Origin: Actinokineospora pegani
GTDB lineage: Bacteria > Actinomycetota > Actinomycetes > Mycobacteriales > Pseudonocardiaceae
Assembly: GCF_009745975.1 (NCBI RefSeq)
Contig: NZ_WHOL01000091.1
Span: forward strand, 56,173-120,172
Direction of reading: 5' to 3'
DNA: 64,000 nt
The notes beneath the pieces are model-generated. The model was not told the DNA's origin, did no database searches, and saw nothing but the letters and a program-made list of their open reading frames with translations. Numbering within the stretch: position 1 is the stretch's first letter; each line of letters opens with the position of its first letter. The position numbers and the translations under genes were made by a program. Below are positions 58,695 to 64,000 of the stretch, in pieces.

Positions 58695-59177
58695 TCAGAA
58701 CCCGCTGCAGTGCGCCCCCGCGAACTGCCCGGACGCCTTCGCCGTCTTGGCCTGCGCGCCGTCGACCTGGACGCCGCAGGTCACCTCGCCGCCGTCCATG
58801 CCGGTGGTGACCATGAGGCTCCCGCCGGAGAGGATGCCGCGGTCGACCTCGAGGGTCTTCGTCCAGGGCAGCGCCACGCCGTTCTCGGTGTTGGTCGACC
58901 AGGACCCCGCCGAGTAGCTGGTGTAGGTCACCGACGCGTCCTTGGCGGTCCCGCTGACCGTGTAGACGACGGTGGAGCTCTCCGGGGCGGCCGGCCCCGG
59001 GGCGGCCTCGCCGCCCGCGGGCTGCGCCGCGCCCGCCGGGTCCTGCTGGGCGGCGGGCTCGTCCCCGTCCGCCACACCCGCGACGACGGCGATGGCGGCG
59101 ACGGCGCCGAGCACCCACGGCCACTTCTTCGACTTCGGTCGCGCGGGTGCGGCGGCGGGGGGCGGGGTGTGGGTCAT
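58695..59177 (-). CDS. MmpS-family-like secreted/anchored protein
   Basis: This 160-residue protein has a Pro-rich cytosolic start, one transmembrane helix (WPWVLGAVAAIAVVAGVA) and an outer beta-sandwich VVYTVSGTAKDASVTYT, LPWTKTLEV, GEVTCGVQVDGAQAK, matching MmpS accessory proteins. Two Cys could form a disulfide. In mycobacteria MmpS assists MmpL exporters; no mmpL is adjacent here. ATG at MTHTPPPAA is preferred to a start 30 residues upstream. Confidence 0.82.
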   Translation of the reverse strand: MTHTPPPAAAPARPKSKKWPWVLGAVAAIAVVAGVADGDEPAAQQDPAGAAQPAGGEAAPGPAAPESSTVVYTVSGTAKDASVTYTSYSAGSWSTNTENGVALPWTKTLEVDRGILSGGSLMVTTGMDGGEVTCGVQVDGAQAKTAKASGQFAGAHCSGF

Positions 59178-59340
59178 GACAGGCTCCGGGGTCGGTGGTG
59201 CGAGGTTCTCGCCCGGCCTGTCGTGCGCCGCCTGGACCCGGTTACCCGGTGCGGCGCGGTTGTCCATGTTCTGTCGTGTCCGGACTGTCGCGCCCGGACG
59301 GCGTGCCCGGCCGCGCGGGGCGGCCCGGGCACGCCGGGGC

Positions 59341-60350
59341 TCAGCTCGTGACGTCCTTGAGCCGGAAGCGCCGCGCGGCCAGCAGCCCGAAGACCGCCGC
59401 GTAGACCACCGCGGAGAACGCGCCCTCGGTCATGTTCGTCCAGTCGATGTCGGTCGAGATCAGGTCGGACCAGGCGAACGAGAAGTGCGTCGGCAGGTAG
59501 TCGCGCAGGCCGCCCAGCGCGGTGATCTGGTCGAGGATCTGCGACAGGATCGACACCAGCACCGCGCCGCCGACCGCGCCGAGGGGCGCGTCGGTGACCA
59601 CCGACAGGAACAGCGCCAGCGCCGCGACCCACAGCAGGTTCACCGCGATGTAGCCGACCGAGCCCGCCATGGCCAGCAGCGAGTCGCCGAACGGGATCGC
59701 GTCGCCGGTCGGGCTCACCGCCTCGCCGGTGCCGTAGAAGACCATCCCCACCAGCAGGGCCACCAGCGGCAGCAGCACCAGCGCCAGCAGCGACAGGATC
59801 GCCGACGCCATCGCCTTCTGCCGCAGCAGCCGGTGCCGGGGGACCGGCATCGACAGCAGGTACTTCAAGCTCGACCAGCTCGCCTCCGAGGCGATCGTGT
59901 CGCCGAAGAACAGCGCCACGATCATCGGCAGCAGGAAGCTGCCCGCCGCGAACAGCACGAAGGTCACGAAGTTCGGCGCGCTGGCCGTGGCCAGGTCGAC
60001 GAACCCGCCGGAGCGGCGGTTGCCCGCGTCCTGCCCGAACTCGAACGCCGCCCACAGGATGAACGGCAGCAGCACCAGGAACCCGAGCAGGAGCTGGGTC
60101 CGGCGGCGGCGGAGCTGGCGCACCAGCTCCACCCGCAGCGGCAGGGTCCTCGTCACGCTGAAGCCCTCGACCGACCCGTCCGCGTCGAACCCGGTGTGCT
60201 CGCCCGCCGCCGCCCGCTCCAGGCCGTCGATGGCCCCCGGGTCGGTGTAGACGGTCGTCACCGACTCGCCGGGGGCGGTCCCGGCGACCTTGTAGCTGCC
60301 GCCCGAGGCCGTGCGGCCGTGGTCGGACCGCTGGCCCCGCTCGTCGTCGC

Positions 60351-60354
<4 letters not shown>
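59341..60354 (-). CDS. ABC-2-type transporter permease
   Basis: This 337-residue protein has an N-terminal hydrophilic stretch of about 90 residues, then six hydrophobic helices (LLLGFLVLLPFILWAAF; FVTFVLFAAGSFLLPMIVALFF; LLALVLLPLVALLVGMVFYG; others) with GDTIASEASWSSLKYLLSMPV between helices, a typical ABC-2 permease layout. The GTG start overlaps the stop of the ATPase fusion gene by 4 nt, so the two form one exporter. The substrate is unknown. Confidence 0.88.
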
Positions 60355-63263
<2,909 letters not shown>

Positions 63264-63443
63264 GTCACGGACGGTATCCGCCGGAACCTGAGAGCCTTCC
63301 CAGCGGGGTGGGCGGGTGCCCCGGATGGCGGTGTCGCGTCCCGGTGGCGGCTGCTCCGGCGCGTGCGAGTGTGACCAAGGTCCGATCGACCCGGCTGGCT
63401 TACCGACGATCACGCGTGGACAATTCCGGACAGCTAGTCAACG

Positions 63444-63555
63444 CGGAGGGGAGTATTCCTTTCGCGCCGTTCCCGTCAGCACGGTCTCCCGCGGGGGGCC
63501 CGGGGGCGGCGGTCCGTGCGCCGCCACCAGGCGGGACGGGTGGAAGAGACCTCCG
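63444..63555 (+). promoter_or_regulatory. yybP-ykoY (Mn2+) riboswitch upstream of terC
   Basis: Stem P1 is CGGAGG (63444-63449) pairing with CCTCCG (63550-63555). Inside are the class motifs GGGGAGTA near the 5' side and CCGTCAGCACGG, then GAAGAGACCTCC at the 3' side. Size (about 112 nt) and position 38 nt before a TerC-family start fit manganese-sensing yybP-ykoY elements. Confidence 0.8.
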
Positions 63556-63592
63556 GGGTCGGCCCATGCCCGAAACCGGAGGAAACTGTCCC

Positions 63593-64000
63593 ATGCTCGT
63601 ACCCCTGTGGGTGTGGCTCGCCACTCTCGGCGGCCTGCTCGTCCTCCTCGCGATCGACCTGGTGATCGTCGACCGCAAACCGCACGAGGTCACCGTCGGG
63701 GAGGCGGGCCGCTGGGTCGCCTTCTACGTCGCCTGCGCCGTCGCCTTCGGGGTGGGGGTGTGGCTGTTCGCGGGCGGCACCTACGCGGGCGAGTTCTTCG
63801 CCGGCTACATCACCGAGTACTCGCTGTCGGTGGACAACCTGTTCATCTTCATGGTGATCATGTCCGCGTTCGCCGTGCCCAAGGTCCACCAGCACAAGGT
63901 GCTGCTCGTCGGCATCGTGCTCGCGCTGGTCATGCGCGGCATCTTCATCGCCGTCGGCGCGGTCGCGATCAACGAGTTCAGTTGGATCTTCTACCTCTTC
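63593..64000 (+). CDS. TerC/Alx-family membrane protein, partial (cut by window end)
   Basis: The first 136 codons are present and the frame is still open at 64000. The start MLVPLWVWLATLGGLLVLLA is a transmembrane helix. Acidic residues IDLVIVDRKP and the motif YITEYSLSVDNLFIFMVIM are the TerC hallmark for metal binding. Alx/TerC proteins export manganese. The ATG follows GGAGGAAA by nine bases and lies just after a yybP-ykoY riboswitch, strongly supporting a manganese role. Confidence 0.92.
   Translation, partial: MLVPLWVWLATLGGLLVLLAIDLVIVDRKPHEVTVGEAGRWVAFYVACAVAFGVGVWLFAGGTYAGEFFAGYITEYSLSVDNLFIFMVIMSAFAVPKVHQHKVLLVGIVLALVMRGIFIAVGAVAINEFSWIFYLF

Overview
The window is high-GC actinobacterial chromosome with strong G/C bias at third codon positions, many GTG starts, GTGA start/stop overlaps and few non-coding gaps. 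Gene content and order resemble mycobacteria and point to a mycolata-related actinomycete, most likely Pseudonocardiaceae. That placement is an inference from gene content; no rRNA is present to test it.

Region 1 (1-8.4 kb) matches the M. tuberculosis block Rv1822-Rv1832: a CDP-alcohol phosphatidyltransferase, gcvH, the FHA protein garA, a MerR regulator, a DUF151 nuclease-like protein, a second MerR regulator and gcvP behind a tandem glycine riboswitch. A short decaying CRISPR array without cas genes and a GNAT gene interrupt it. Two key residues are missing here: GcvH has Thr in place of the lipoyl lysine, and GarA has Arg in place of the first Thr of its ETTS phospho-motif.

Region 2 (8.4-27 kb) is mixed housekeeping and accessory DNA: an S1-like mini-protein, an aldo/keto reductase, an RNase HI with extra Cys/His motifs, a methionine aminopeptidase, a CTAG-flanked MITE, two CNNM/CBS membrane proteins, acnR, the egtABCD ergothioneine operon, a MoxR/VWA pair, a phosphoesterase, an NLP-type secreted protein, YceI and an XRE-DUF397 pair.

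Region 3 (27-51 kb) follows the order Rv1475c-Rv1486c with insertions: acnA, an NlpC/P60 hydrolase (ripA-like), moxR, DUF58, VWA, fabG, inhA and ferrochelatase. The insertions include an ATP-grasp protein, a macro-domain/KAP NTPase, a PEP-utilising phosphotransferase and mobA. A second MITE sits between fabG and inhA.

Region 4 (51-64 kb) holds another AAA/VWA pair, a membrane TIR-domain protein, two coupled genes of unknown function, a J-domain/NERD protein, an MmpS-like protein, an ABC permease, a very large hydrolase-ABC ATPase fusion, and a TerC-family gene, cut by the window end, behind a yybP-ykoY (manganese) riboswitch.

The best candidates for undescribed biology are the macro-KAP membrane NTPase (35.9-38.4 kb), the TIR membrane protein lacking its catalytic Glu, the J-domain/NERD fusion and the non-lipoylatable GcvH. 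No tRNA or rRNA gene was recognised.
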